Shown here: in pieces, positions 25,856-34,251 of the stretch
How the letters are laid out: every line of letters starts with the position of its first letter
How positions within the stretch are numbered: position 1 is the first letter of the stretch
NCBI GenBank assembly: GCA_004570425.1
Contig: SPQJ01000015.1
Coordinates: 18,799-82,798, forward strand
Length of the DNA: 64,000 bases
Reading direction: 5' to 3'
Source: Bacillus sp. AZ43
GTDB taxonomy: Bacteria > Actinomycetota > Actinomycetes > Mycobacteriales > Geodermatophilaceae
The notes under the pieces: generated by a model
What the model saw: only the letters and a program-made list of their open reading frames with translations
Database searches by the model: none
What the model was told of the DNA's origin: nothing
Position numbers and translations under genes: made by a program

Positions 25856-27760
25856 ATGGACACAGTGCCTGCTGATGGGCTGCTCGCTGCCTCCTGGCTG
25901 CTGATTGCGCTGCCGCTCCTCGGTGCCGCGGTGCTGCTGCTGGGTGGCCGGCGCACCGACCGCTGGGGCCACCTGCTGGGGACGGCGACCGTCGTCGCCG
26001 CCTTCGTGCTGGCCGTGCTGTGCACCGTGCAGCTGGCCGGGCTCGACGAGCGGTCGGTGGACGTCGACCTGTTCACCTTCATCTCGGCCGGGGAACTCGA
26101 CGTCCGGGCGGGGCTGCTCTACGACCCGCTGTCGGCGGTGTTCGCCCTGCTGATCACCGGTGTCGGCTCGCTGATCCACGTCTACTCGATCGGCTACATG
26201 GCGCACGACCCCGCGCGCCGCCGGTTCTTCGCCTACCTGAACCTGTTCGTCGCGGCGATGCTGCTGCTGGTCCTCGGCAACAGCTTCGTGGCGCTCTACG
26301 TCGGCTGGGAGGGCGTGGGCCTCGCGTCCTACCTGCTCATCGCGTTCTGGTACACCCGCCCGGCGGCGGCCACGGCGGCCAAGAAGGCGTTCATCATGAA
26401 CCGGGTCGGCGACGTCGGCCTGGCCCTGGCGATCTTCCTGATGTTCGCCCAGCTCGGGACCACGTCCTACGCCGGCGTGTTCGGCGGGATCGGCACCCTG
26501 GCCGGCGGCACGATCACCGCGATCGGCCTGCTGCTCCTGCTCGGCGCGTGCGGCAAGTCCGGCCAGTTCCCGCTGCAGGCCTGGCTGCCCGACGCGATGG
26601 AGGGCCCGACGCCGGTGTCGGCCCTCATCCACGCCGCCACCATGGTCACCGCCGGCGTCTACCTCATCGCCCGGTCGGCGCCGATCTACGACCTCACCGA
26701 GACCGCGCGCACCGTCGTCATGGCCATCGGCGCGCTCACCCTGCTCATCGGGGCGATCGCCGGCTGCGCGTACGACGACATCAAGAAGGTGCTGGCGTAC
26801 TCGACGGTCAGCCAGATCGGCTACATGTTCCTGGCCGTCGGGCTGGGGCCGGCCGGCTACGTGGCCGGCCTGGCGCACCTGCTGGCGCACGGGTTCTTCA
26901 AGGCCGGGCTCTTCCTCGGCGCCGGCTCGGTCATGCACGCCATGAACGACTCCGTCGACATGCGCCGGTTCGGTGCGCTCTGGCGGAAGCTGCCGGTCAC
27001 CTTCGCGACCTTCGGGCTCGGCTACCTCGCGCTGATCGGCTTCCCGTTCCTGTCCGGGTACTTCACCAAGGACGCGATCATCGAGGCGACGTTCGACCGC
27101 GACGACTGGCTGGGCTGGACCACCGGCGGCATCGCCGTCCTCGCCGCCGGGCTGACCGCCTTCTACATGACCCGGCTGATGCTGATGACCTTCTTCGGCC
27201 GGGCGCGGTGGGCGGACGGCGTGCACCCGCACGAGTCGCCGTCGGTGATGACGGTGCCGATGGTCGTGCTGGCCGTCGGCTCGGTGTTCTCCGGTGCCCT
27301 GCTGGTCTCGATCTTCCCGCTCAGCGACTGGCTGGAGCCGGTGTTCGGCGAGCCGGAGGAGGCCGCGCACGTGATCGCGCCGGCGACCATCGGCATCGGG
27401 CTCACCGTCGTCATGCTGCTCGGCGTCCTGGCCGCCTGGCTGTTCGTCGGCCGCCGCGAGGTGCCCGAGACCGCGCCGGTGCGCGTCTCGCCGGTCACCC
27501 GGGCGGCGCGCAACGCGCTCTACGCCGACGCGGTCAACGAGTCCCTGTTCATGCGCCCCGGCCAGTGGCTCACCCGCGCACTCGTGTGGGTGGACAACCG
27601 CGGGGTGGACGGAGCGGTCAACGGGCTGGCCGCCGGACTCGGCGGCTCGTCGGCGCGGCTGGGCCGCGCGCAGACCGGCTTCGTGCGCACCTACGCCCTC
27701 GGCATGCTCGGCGGCGCCGTGCTGGTCGCGGGCGCACTCCTGGCGGTGACGGCGGGATGA
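25856..27760 (+). CDS. nuoL: NADH-quinone oxidoreductase subunit L
   Basis: Distal antiporter-like proton-pumping subunit, 634 residues. Landmarks: GWEGVGLASYLLIAFWY with the conserved glutamate of TM5, KSGQFPLQAWLPDAMEGPTP with the TM7 lysine, LIHAATMVTAGVYL, and the C-terminal lateral helix region after about residue 480. The ATG six bases after the nuoK stop is chosen. Confidence 0.97.
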   Translation: MDTVPADGLLAASWLLIALPLLGAAVLLLGGRRTDRWGHLLGTATVVAAFVLAVLCTVQLAGLDERSVDVDLFTFISAGELDVRAGLLYDPLSAVFALLITGVGSLIHVYSIGYMAHDPARRRFFAYLNLFVAAMLLLVLGNSFVALYVGWEGVGLASYLLIAFWYTRPAAATAAKKAFIMNRVGDVGLALAIFLMFAQLGTTSYAGVFGGIGTLAGGTITAIGLLLLLGACGKSGQFPLQAWLPDAMEGPTPVSALIHAATMVTAGVYLIARSAPIYDLTETARTVVMAIGALTLLIGAIAGCAYDDIKKVLAYSTVSQIGYMFLAVGLGPAGYVAGLAHLLAHGFFKAGLFLGAGSVMHAMNDSVDMRRFGALWRKLPVTFATFGLGYLALIGFPFLSGYFTKDAIIEATFDRDDWLGWTTGGIAVLAAGLTAFYMTRLMLMTFFGRARWADGVHPHESPSVMTVPMVVLAVGSVFSGALLVSIFPLSDWLEPVFGEPEEAAHVIAPATIGIGLTVVMLLGVLAAWLFVGRREVPETAPVRVSPVTRAARNALYADAVNESLFMRPGQWLTRALVWVDNRGVDGAVNGLAAGLGGSSARLGRAQTGFVRTYALGMLGGAVLVAGALLAVTAG

Positions 27761-27785
27761 CCTCCAACTCCGGAAAGGGCGACCA

Positions 27786-29363
27786 GTGAGCGACCTGCCG
27801 TTCCTGCTGCTCATGATCGCCGTGCCGGCGATCGGGGCGGCCGCCGTCGCGGCGCTGCCGAAGGACCGCGACCTGCTCGCCAAGCAGGTCTCCCTCGGCG
27901 TCAGCCTCGTCGTCCTGCTGCTCGCCGTGCTGGCGACGATCGCCTTCGACGCCGGCGGCGACCGGTTCCAGCTGACCAGCTCGTGGACCTGGATCGCCGA
28001 CTTCGGGGTCTCCTTCGCCCTCGGCGTCGACGGCATCGCGCTGGTGATGCTGCTGCTGATCGGCGTGCTGGTGCCGGTGGTCATCGGCGCCTCGTGGCAC
28101 GAGCAGGTGCCCGGCCGGTCGATGACGGCCTTCTTCGCCTGGCTGCTGCTGCTCGAGGCCATGATGGTCGGCGTCTTCGCCGCGACCGACGTCTTCCTGT
28201 TCTACGTCTTCTTCGAGGCGATGCTCGTCCCGATGTACTTCCTGATCGGGAGCTTCGGCGGCCCGCGCCGCCAGTACGCCGCGGTGAAGTTCTTCCTCTA
28301 CAGCCTGGTCGGCGGGCTGGTCATGCTCGCCGCCGTCATCGGCCTGTACGTGGTGAGCAACAGCCAGCTCGGCGAGGGCACGTTCGCCTTCGACGCGCTC
28401 CGGCAGCTGGAGATCGACCCCGGCGCGCAGAAGCTGCTGTTCCTCGGCTTCTTCATCGCCTTCGCGATCAAGGCGCCGCTGGTGCCGTTCCACACCTGGC
28501 TGCCCGACTCCGGTTCCGAGGCGCCGATCGGCGCCTCGGTCCTGCTGGTCGGCGTCCTCGACAAGGTGGGCACGTTCGGCTTCCTGCGCTACTGCCTGCC
28601 GCTGTTCCCCGACGCGTCCCGCTTCTTCGCGCCGTTCGTGCTGGTGCTGGCGGTGATCGGCATCCTCTACGCCGCGCTGCTCGCGATGGGCCAGAGCGAC
28701 ATGAAGCGGCTGGTGTCCTACACGTCCATCTCGCACTTCGGCTTCATCGCGCTGGGCATCTTCGCCTTCACCACGGAGGCGGCCACCGGCGCGGTGCTCT
28801 ACATGGTCAACCACGGCATCGCGACGGGTCTGCTCTTCCTCGTCGTCGGGATGCTGATCGCGCGCGGCGGCTCCCGGCAGATCGGCGACTACGGCGGCGT
28901 GGCCGCCAAGGCCCCGCTGCTGGCCGGTGCGTTCCTCGTGGCGGGCCTGGCCTCGCTGGCGCTGCCGGGGACCAACAGCTTCGTCAGCGAGTTCCTCGTG
29001 CTGATCGGCTCGTTCCCGGAGGAGCCGGTCTTCACGATCATCGCGACCACCGGCATCATCCTGGCCGCGCTCTACATCCTCCTGATGTACCAGCGCACCA
29101 TGCACGGCCCGGCCCGCGGTGTGCTGCTGCAGGAGGACCCCGCCGAGCCGGTTCCCGGCGCGGGTGGCGCCACCGCCACCGCCACCCTCACCGCGCCGGC
29201 CCGCACGCTGCGCGTGCTGGACCTGGACCGCCGCGAGCTGGCGGTCGCGGCACCGCTGGTCGCGCTGATCATCGTGCTGGGCGTGTACCCGCAGCCGCTG
29301 CTCGACCTGATCGAGCCCGCCGTCAGCGCCACCCTGAGCGACCTTGGAGGAGTCGACCGATGA
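27786..29363 (+). CDS. nuoM: NADH-quinone oxidoreductase subunit M
   Basis: Antiporter-like proton-pumping subunit, 525 residues, about 14 TM helices. FYVFFEAMLVPMYFLIG carries the TM5 glutamate. FAIKAPLVPFHTWLPDSGSE carries the TM7 lysine. The GTG start is preceded by GGAAAGG. It overlaps the nuoN ATG by four bases. Confidence 0.97.
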   Translation: MSDLPFLLLMIAVPAIGAAAVAALPKDRDLLAKQVSLGVSLVVLLLAVLATIAFDAGGDRFQLTSSWTWIADFGVSFALGVDGIALVMLLLIGVLVPVVIGASWHEQVPGRSMTAFFAWLLLLEAMMVGVFAATDVFLFYVFFEAMLVPMYFLIGSFGGPRRQYAAVKFFLYSLVGGLVMLAAVIGLYVVSNSQLGEGTFAFDALRQLEIDPGAQKLLFLGFFIAFAIKAPLVPFHTWLPDSGSEAPIGASVLLVGVLDKVGTFGFLRYCLPLFPDASRFFAPFVLVLAVIGILYAALLAMGQSDMKRLVSYTSISHFGFIALGIFAFTTEAATGAVLYMVNHGIATGLLFLVVGMLIARGGSRQIGDYGGVAAKAPLLAGAFLVAGLASLALPGTNSFVSEFLVLIGSFPEEPVFTIIATTGIILAALYILLMYQRTMHGPARGVLLQEDPAEPVPGAGGATATATLTAPARTLRVLDLDRRELAVAAPLVALIIVLGVYPQPLLDLIEPAVSATLSDLGGVDR

Positions 29364-30931
29364 TCGAGGCCCCGGACCTCTCCTTCGCCTCGCTGGCGCC
29401 GCTGCTCTTCGTCCTCGGCGCGGCCTGCGTCGGCGTCCTCGTCGAGGCGTTCTGGCCGCGCGACACCCGGCACCCGGTCCAGGTGACGGTCGCGCTCGTG
29501 GGCACGGTGGGTGCGCTCGCGTCCACGCTGCTCCTGACCAGGGACTTCCAGCGGAGCACCACCGCCGGGGGTGCGCTCGCCGTCGACGGCCCCGGGCTGT
29601 TCCTGCAGGCCACGATCGCCGGCCTCGGTGCGCTGGCGATCCTGCTGTTCGCCGAGCGGTCCCTCGACCCGGCGCGGTCGGCGTTCGTGGTGTCGGCCGC
29701 GGTGCCCGCCGGCAGCCCGCGCGACCGCGAGCTGCTCACCGTCCCCCGCGTGCAGACCGAGGTCTACCCGCTGGCCAGCTTCGCCATCGGCGGCATGATG
29801 CTGTTCGTCACGGCGAACGACCTGCTGATCATGTTCGTGGCCCTCGAGGTGCTCAGCCTGCCGCTCTACCTGATCTGCGGGATGTCGCGCCGCCGGCGGC
29901 TGCTGTCGCAGGAGGCGGCGGTCAAGTACTTCCTGCTGGGCGCCTTCGCGTCGGCGTTCTTCCTGTACGGCCTGGCGCTGGTCTACGGCGCCACCGGCAG
30001 CGTCCGCCTGGCCGCGATCCGGGAGGCGAGCCTCGCCGAGGGCAGCGACGTCCTGCTCGTCCTCGGGCTGGCGCTGCTCGTCGTCGGCCTGCTGTTCAAG
30101 GCCAGCGTCGCCCCGTTCCACACCTGGACGCCGGACGTCTACCAGGGCGCCCCCACGCCGGTGACCGCGTTCATGGCCGCGTGCACGAAGGTCGCGGCGT
30201 TCGGCGCCATCCTGCGGCTGCTCTACGTCTCGTTCGGCACCGCCGAGTGGACCTGGCGGCCGCTGGTCTACGGGGTGGCGATCGTGTCGATGGTCGTCGG
30301 CGCGGTGCTCGGCCTCACCCAGACCGACCTCAAGCGGATGCTCGCCTACTCCTCGATCGCCCACGCCGGTTTCCTCCTCACCGGCGTGATCGGTCTCGGC
30401 GAGTTCAGCGAGGGCGGCGGGGGATCGGGCCTCGCGGCCACGATGTTCTACCTGCTCACCTACGGGCTGACCACGCTGGGCGCGTTCGCCGTCCTGACCC
30501 TCGTGCGGGACGGCGACGGTGAGGCGACGCACCTGTCGCAGTGGGCCGGGCTGGCCTCGCGCTCACCGCTGACCGCGGCGGTGATGACGCTGTTCCTGCT
30601 CGCGCTCGCCGGCATCCCGCTGACCGCCGGGTTCACCGGGAAGTTCGCGGTGTTCCGGGCGGCGATCGAGGAAGGCGCCTGGCCCCTGGCCCTGGTGGCC
30701 CTCCTGGCCAGCGCCGTCGCCGCGTTCTTCTACCTCCGGGTCATCGTGCTCATGTACTTCTCGCCGGTGGCCACGGGCGCCGACGGCGGGCAGGGGCCGA
30801 CGGTCGGCGTGCCGGGGCTGCCCACGGTCCTGGTGCTCGCGATCACCGCGACGGCGACCCTGGTCCTCGGGATCCTCCCCGGGTCGGTGCTCGACCTCGC
30901 CGAGCAGGCGGCTAGATTCGTCGTTCGATGA
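29360..30931 (+). CDS. nuoN: NADH-quinone oxidoreductase subunit N
   Basis: Third antiporter-like proton-pumping subunit, 523 residues. FVALEVLSLPLYLICG holds the TM5 glutamate, and LLFKASVAPFHTWTPDVYQG holds the TM7 lysine. The last gene of the complex I set. Its stop overlaps the ATG of the polyprenyl synthase gene, so quinone side-chain synthesis is coupled to complex I expression. Confidence 0.97.
   Translation: MIEAPDLSFASLAPLLFVLGAACVGVLVEAFWPRDTRHPVQVTVALVGTVGALASTLLLTRDFQRSTTAGGALAVDGPGLFLQATIAGLGALAILLFAERSLDPARSAFVVSAAVPAGSPRDRELLTVPRVQTEVYPLASFAIGGMMLFVTANDLLIMFVALEVLSLPLYLICGMSRRRRLLSQEAAVKYFLLGAFASAFFLYGLALVYGATGSVRLAAIREASLAEGSDVLLVLGLALLVVGLLFKASVAPFHTWTPDVYQGAPTPVTAFMAACTKVAAFGAILRLLYVSFGTAEWTWRPLVYGVAIVSMVVGAVLGLTQTDLKRMLAYSSIAHAGFLLTGVIGLGEFSEGGGGSGLAATMFYLLTYGLTTLGAFAVLTLVRDGDGEATHLSQWAGLASRSPLTAAVMTLFLLALAGIPLTAGFTGKFAVFRAAIEEGAWPLALVALLASAVAAFFYLRVIVLMYFSPVATGADGGQGPTVGVPGLPTVLVLAITATATLVLGILPGSVLDLAEQAARFVVR
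30913..30918 (+). promoter_or_regulatory. Internal -10 hexamer for the polyprenyl synthase gene
   Basis: TAGATT lies inside the end of nuoN, 9 bases before the ATG at 30928. It fits the leaderless pattern of the window and would let the synthase be expressed apart from nuo. Confidence 0.35.
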
Positions 30932-31983
30932 ACGGAGCCCGTGCCGCAGTCGAGGGCACCATCCCCGACGTCCAGCGCCGGATCTCCACCCCGGCGTCGA
31001 CGATCGGCCCGTGGCTGCCCGACGGCGAGCTCGGCACGGCGCTCGCCGAGGGGCTCGCCCGCGTCGAGGCCGCGCTGGCCGACGCCGTGGGCAGCGAGCA
31101 CGCCTTCATCCGGGAGGCCGCCGGGCACCTCATGTCCGCCGGGGGCAAGCGGTTCCGGCCGATGCTCGCGCTGCTCGCCGCCCAGCTGGGCGACCCGGGC
31201 GCGCCCGGCGTCACGGAGTCCGCCGTCGTCTGCGAGCTCACCCACCTGGCGACCCTCTACCACGACGACGTCATGGACGAGGCCGCCGTGCGGCGCGGCG
31301 CCCCCAGCGCCAACAGCCGCTGGTCGAACAGCATCGCCATCCTCACCGGCGACCTGCTCTTCGCCCGCGCCTCGGACCTGCTGGCCGACCTCGGTCCCGA
31401 GGCGGTGCGCATCCAGGCGCAGACCTTCGAGCGGCTGGTGACCGGGCAGATCCGCGAGACCGTGGGTGCCGAGCCCGGCGTCGACCCCGTCGCCCACTAC
31501 CTCGACGTGCTGGCCGACAAGACCGGCTCGCTGGTGGCCACCTCGGCGCGGTTCGGCGCGAGCTTCGCCGGCGTCGACCCCGCGCTCGTCGCCGAGCTGA
31601 CCGCGTTCGGCGAGGAGGTCGGGGTCGCCTTCCAGCTGTCCGACGACCTGCTCGACATCGTCAGCCAGGGCGGGACCTCCGGGAAGTCGCCCGGCACCGA
31701 CCTGCGCGAGGGCATCGCCACGCTGCCGGCCCTGTTCGCGCTCGCCGGCGACGACCCGGCCGAGGCGCGGCTGCGCGAGCTGGTCTCCCGCCCGGTGACC
31801 GATGACGACGAGCACGCCGAGGCCCTCGAGCTGCTGCGGTCCTCGGCGTCGCTCGCGCGGGCCGAGGACGTGCTGGCCCGGTACGCCGACCGTGCGCGGG
31901 CCCGGCTGGCTGCGGTGCCGGAGGGCGACGTCCGCGAGGCGCTCTCCGCCCTGTGCGACTACGTGGTCACGCGCACCAGTTGA
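30928..31983 (+). CDS. Long-chain polyprenyl diphosphate synthase
   Basis: Trans-isoprenyl synthase of 351 residues that extends farnesyl or geranylgeranyl diphosphate with IPP. Here it most likely makes the menaquinone side chain. The first aspartate-rich motif is LYHDDVMDEA (about residues 110-119) and the second is QLSDDLLDIV (about 235-244). GGKRFRPMLALLAAQLG and the TGQIRE helix are also family features. The M. tuberculosis counterpart by position is grcC1. Product length depends on small residues upstream of the first motif and is not predicted. Confidence 0.92.
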   Translation: MNGARAAVEGTIPDVQRRISTPASTIGPWLPDGELGTALAEGLARVEAALADAVGSEHAFIREAAGHLMSAGGKRFRPMLALLAAQLGDPGAPGVTESAVVCELTHLATLYHDDVMDEAAVRRGAPSANSRWSNSIAILTGDLLFARASDLLADLGPEAVRIQAQTFERLVTGQIRETVGAEPGVDPVAHYLDVLADKTGSLVATSARFGASFAGVDPALVAELTAFGEEVGVAFQLSDDLLDIVSQGGTSGKSPGTDLREGIATLPALFALAGDDPAEARLRELVSRPVTDDDEHAEALELLRSSASLARAEDVLARYADRARARLAAVPEGDVREALSALCDYVVTRTS

Positions 31984-31992
31984 CGGACCCCC

Positions 31993-33135
31993 ATGCCCCC
32001 CACCGCTCGCACGCTCACGGCGGGGTCCTGCATGGGGGCCGCACTGACGGCCGTCGTCCTGGTCGGGTGCACCGAGACCGCTGAGGTCGAGACGCCCACG
32101 CCGGCGACCGCGCCGGCCGCCACCGCGCCCGCGCTCGACGTCGCCGTGGTCGCCGACGGGCTCGAGCACCCCTGGGACGTCGTCCGGGCGCCGGACGGCA
32201 CGTTGCTGCTCGACGAGCGCGGAGGCGGGTTCACCGCCGTCCTCCCGGACGGGTCGACGCGGGACGTCGCCGCCGACCTCGACGACCTGTTCGCGGACGG
32301 CGAGACCGGTCTCATGGGGCTGGCCCTGGACCCGGGCTTTGCGGAGAACCGCCGGTTCTACAGCTGCCAGGGCCGTCAGCAGGGGGAGATCGCCGTCCTC
32401 GCCTGGACGGCGGCGCCGGACTGGTCGTCGGCCACCCGCGTGGCCGACCCGCTCGTGGGCGGTCTGCCGCTGAACGAGCGCTCGGGCCGGCACGGCGGCT
32501 GCCGGCTGGCCGTCGCCCCCGACGGAGCGCTGCTGGTCGGGACCGGAGACACCGCCGACGGCACCCTGCCCCAGGACCCGCGGTCGCTGGGCGGCAAGGT
32601 GCTGCGGGTGGACCCGGCCACCGGCGAGCGGGAGGTCTGGACCCTCGGGCACCGCAACGTGCAGGGGCTGGCCGTGCGGCCCGGGACGAACCAGGTGTTC
32701 GCCGTCGAGCACGGGCCCGACCGCGACGACGAGGTCAACCTGCTGCGCGACGGCGGGAACTACGGCTGGGACCCCGACGGCGGGGGCTCGTACGACGAGA
32801 GCGTGCCGATGACCGATCCGGCGATCGCCGGCGCCGTCCCGGCGGTGTGGTCCTCCGGCGAGCCGACGCTGGCCACCAGCGGCGCGACCTTCCTCGACGG
32901 CGAGCAGTGGGGCGCCTACGACGGGCTGCTGCTGGTCGCGCTGCTCAAGGCCCAAGGCGTGCTGGCCCTGCGGCTCGCCGAGGACGGCGCCGTCGTCGAG
33001 GAGTTCCGGCTGCCGGAGCTGGAGGGCGCGTTCGGGCGGATCCGCAGCGTCGTCCAGGGCGGCGACGGGGCGCTGTACGTGACCACCGACAACGGAGGCG
33101 GGGAGGACGCGCTGCTGCGCGTCACTCCCCGCTAG
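31993..33135 (+). CDS. PQQ-dependent sugar dehydrogenase-like lipoprotein
   Basis: A 380-residue beta-propeller protein of the soluble aldose dehydrogenase (YliI/GdhB-like) family. A lipobox VVLVGC puts the lipid anchor on C26, so the protein is outside the membrane. Family features: DGLEHPWDVVRAPDG, GLMGLALDPGF, RHGGCRLAVAPDGALLVGTGD, LGHRNVQGLAV, and EHGPDRDDEVNLLRDGGNYGW, which contributes cofactor and Ca contacts. Whether the host makes PQQ is not shown here. It starts 9 bases after the prenyl synthase stop and may be cotranscribed. Confidence 0.85.
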   Translation: MPPTARTLTAGSCMGAALTAVVLVGCTETAEVETPTPATAPAATAPALDVAVVADGLEHPWDVVRAPDGTLLLDERGGGFTAVLPDGSTRDVAADLDDLFADGETGLMGLALDPGFAENRRFYSCQGRQQGEIAVLAWTAAPDWSSATRVADPLVGGLPLNERSGRHGGCRLAVAPDGALLVGTGDTADGTLPQDPRSLGGKVLRVDPATGEREVWTLGHRNVQGLAVRPGTNQVFAVEHGPDRDDEVNLLRDGGNYGWDPDGGGSYDESVPMTDPAIAGAVPAVWSSGEPTLATSGATFLDGEQWGAYDGLLLVALLKAQGVLALRLAEDGAVVEEFRLPELEGAFGRIRSVVQGGDGALYVTTDNGGGEDALLRVTPR

Positions 33136-33153
33136 GGCCTCCGGACGGGCCCT
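33134..33153. terminator. Short bidirectional hairpin between convergent genes
   Basis: AGGGCC (33134-33139) and GGCCCT (33148-33153) with an 8-base loop fill the 21-base gap between the convergent sugar dehydrogenase and korB genes. The T-tract is weak. Confidence 0.4.
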
Positions 33154-33156
33154 TCC

Positions 33157-34251
33157 TCAGCCTTCGACGGTCCAGGTGTCGTTGCCGGACAGCAGGGCGT
33201 CGAGGTCGGCGGGCTCCTGCACGCGGGCGACGTCGAGCTGCTCGGCCATCATCGCCTCGTAGGTCGGCTTCTGGACGGAGCGGAAGACACCCATCGGCGT
33301 GTAGCGCAGGTCCTGGCTGGAGAGCCGGGACAGCGCGAACGCGTAGGCGGGGTTCTCCCGGTGCGCGTCGTGCACCACGATCTCCGACGGGTCGACCTGG
33401 TTGGTCTCGGCGATCCGCAGCCCGCCGAAGTCGTCGCGCACGACGCACGAGGCGCCGTCGGGTCCGAAGACCAGCGGCTCGCCGTGCACCATCGGGATCG
33501 ACCACTGGGTGCCCGTCGTCGGGTCCTTGAGCAGCTCGAAGGCGCCGTCGTTGAAGATGTTGCAGTTCTGGTAGATCTCGACCAGCGACGTGCCCTTGTG
33601 CTCCGCGGCCTGCCGCAGCACCTCGGTGAGGCCCTTGCGGTCGGAGTCCATCGCCCGGCCCACGAACGTCGCGTCGGCGCCGATCGCCAGCGACACCGGG
33701 TTGAACGGGTGGTCCAGCGAACCCATCGGCGTGGACTTGGTGACCTTGCCGACCTCGGAGGTGGGCGAGTACTGACCCTTGGTGAGCCCGTAGATCCGGT
33801 TGTTGAACAGCAGGATCGTCATGTTCACGTTGCGGCGCAGCGCGTGGATCAGGTGGTTGCCGCCGATCGACAGGGCGTCGCCGTCACCGGTGACGACCCA
33901 GACCGAGAGGTCGGGACGCGAGGCGGCCAGGCCGGTGGCGATCGCCGGCGCGCGGCCGTGGATCGAGTGCATCCCGTAGGTGTTCATGTAGTACGGGAAG
34001 CGCGACGAGCAGCCGATGCCCGAGACGATGACCATGTCCTCGCGGGCGATGCCGAGGCTGGGCAGGAAGCTCTGGACCGCGTTGAGGATGACGTAGTCAC
34101 CGCACCCGGGGCACCAGCGCACCTCCTGGTCGGTCTTGAAGTCCTTGCCCTTGAGCTCGGTCTGCTTGGGACCGTGCGCCTCGAGGGAGCGGGCGATCGC
34201 GGCGTCGATCGGGGTCGGCGCGTCCGGCATGCCGATGTCCACGGTGGTCAC
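33157..34251 (-). CDS. korB: 2-Oxoglutarate:ferredoxin oxidoreductase, beta subunit
   Basis: Thiamine diphosphate-binding subunit that, with KorA, converts 2-oxoglutarate, CoA and oxidised ferredoxin to succinyl-CoA and CO2. It has 364 residues. RWCPGCGDYVILNAV carries two cluster cysteines, a third is in SGIGCSSRFPYY, and the cofactor motif GDGDALSIGGNH ends in NNRIYGLTKGQYSPTS. The GTG start overlaps the korA stop (GTGA). A 2-oxoacid oxidoreductase for another substrate is possible, but the pair matches the actinobacterial KorAB. Confidence 0.92.
   Translation of the reverse strand: MTTVDIGMPDAPTPIDAAIARSLEAHGPKQTELKGKDFKTDQEVRWCPGCGDYVILNAVQSFLPSLGIAREDMVIVSGIGCSSRFPYYMNTYGMHSIHGRAPAIATGLAASRPDLSVWVVTGDGDALSIGGNHLIHALRRNVNMTILLFNNRIYGLTKGQYSPTSEVGKVTKSTPMGSLDHPFNPVSLAIGADATFVGRAMDSDRKGLTEVLRQAAEHKGTSLVEIYQNCNIFNDGAFELLKDPTTGTQWSIPMVHGEPLVFGPDGASCVVRDDFGGLRIAETNQVDPSEIVVHDAHRENPAYAFALSRLSSQDLRYTPMGVFRSVQKPTYEAMMAEQLDVARVQEPADLDALLSGNDTWTVEG

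Noticed and set aside
24160..28162. Very long reading frames on the minus strand through nuoG-nuoN (up to nearly 800 codons)
   Set aside because: They mirror the GC-rich third positions of the plus-strand nuo genes. Their translations are arginine-, histidine- and glycine-rich low-complexity strings without any family features.
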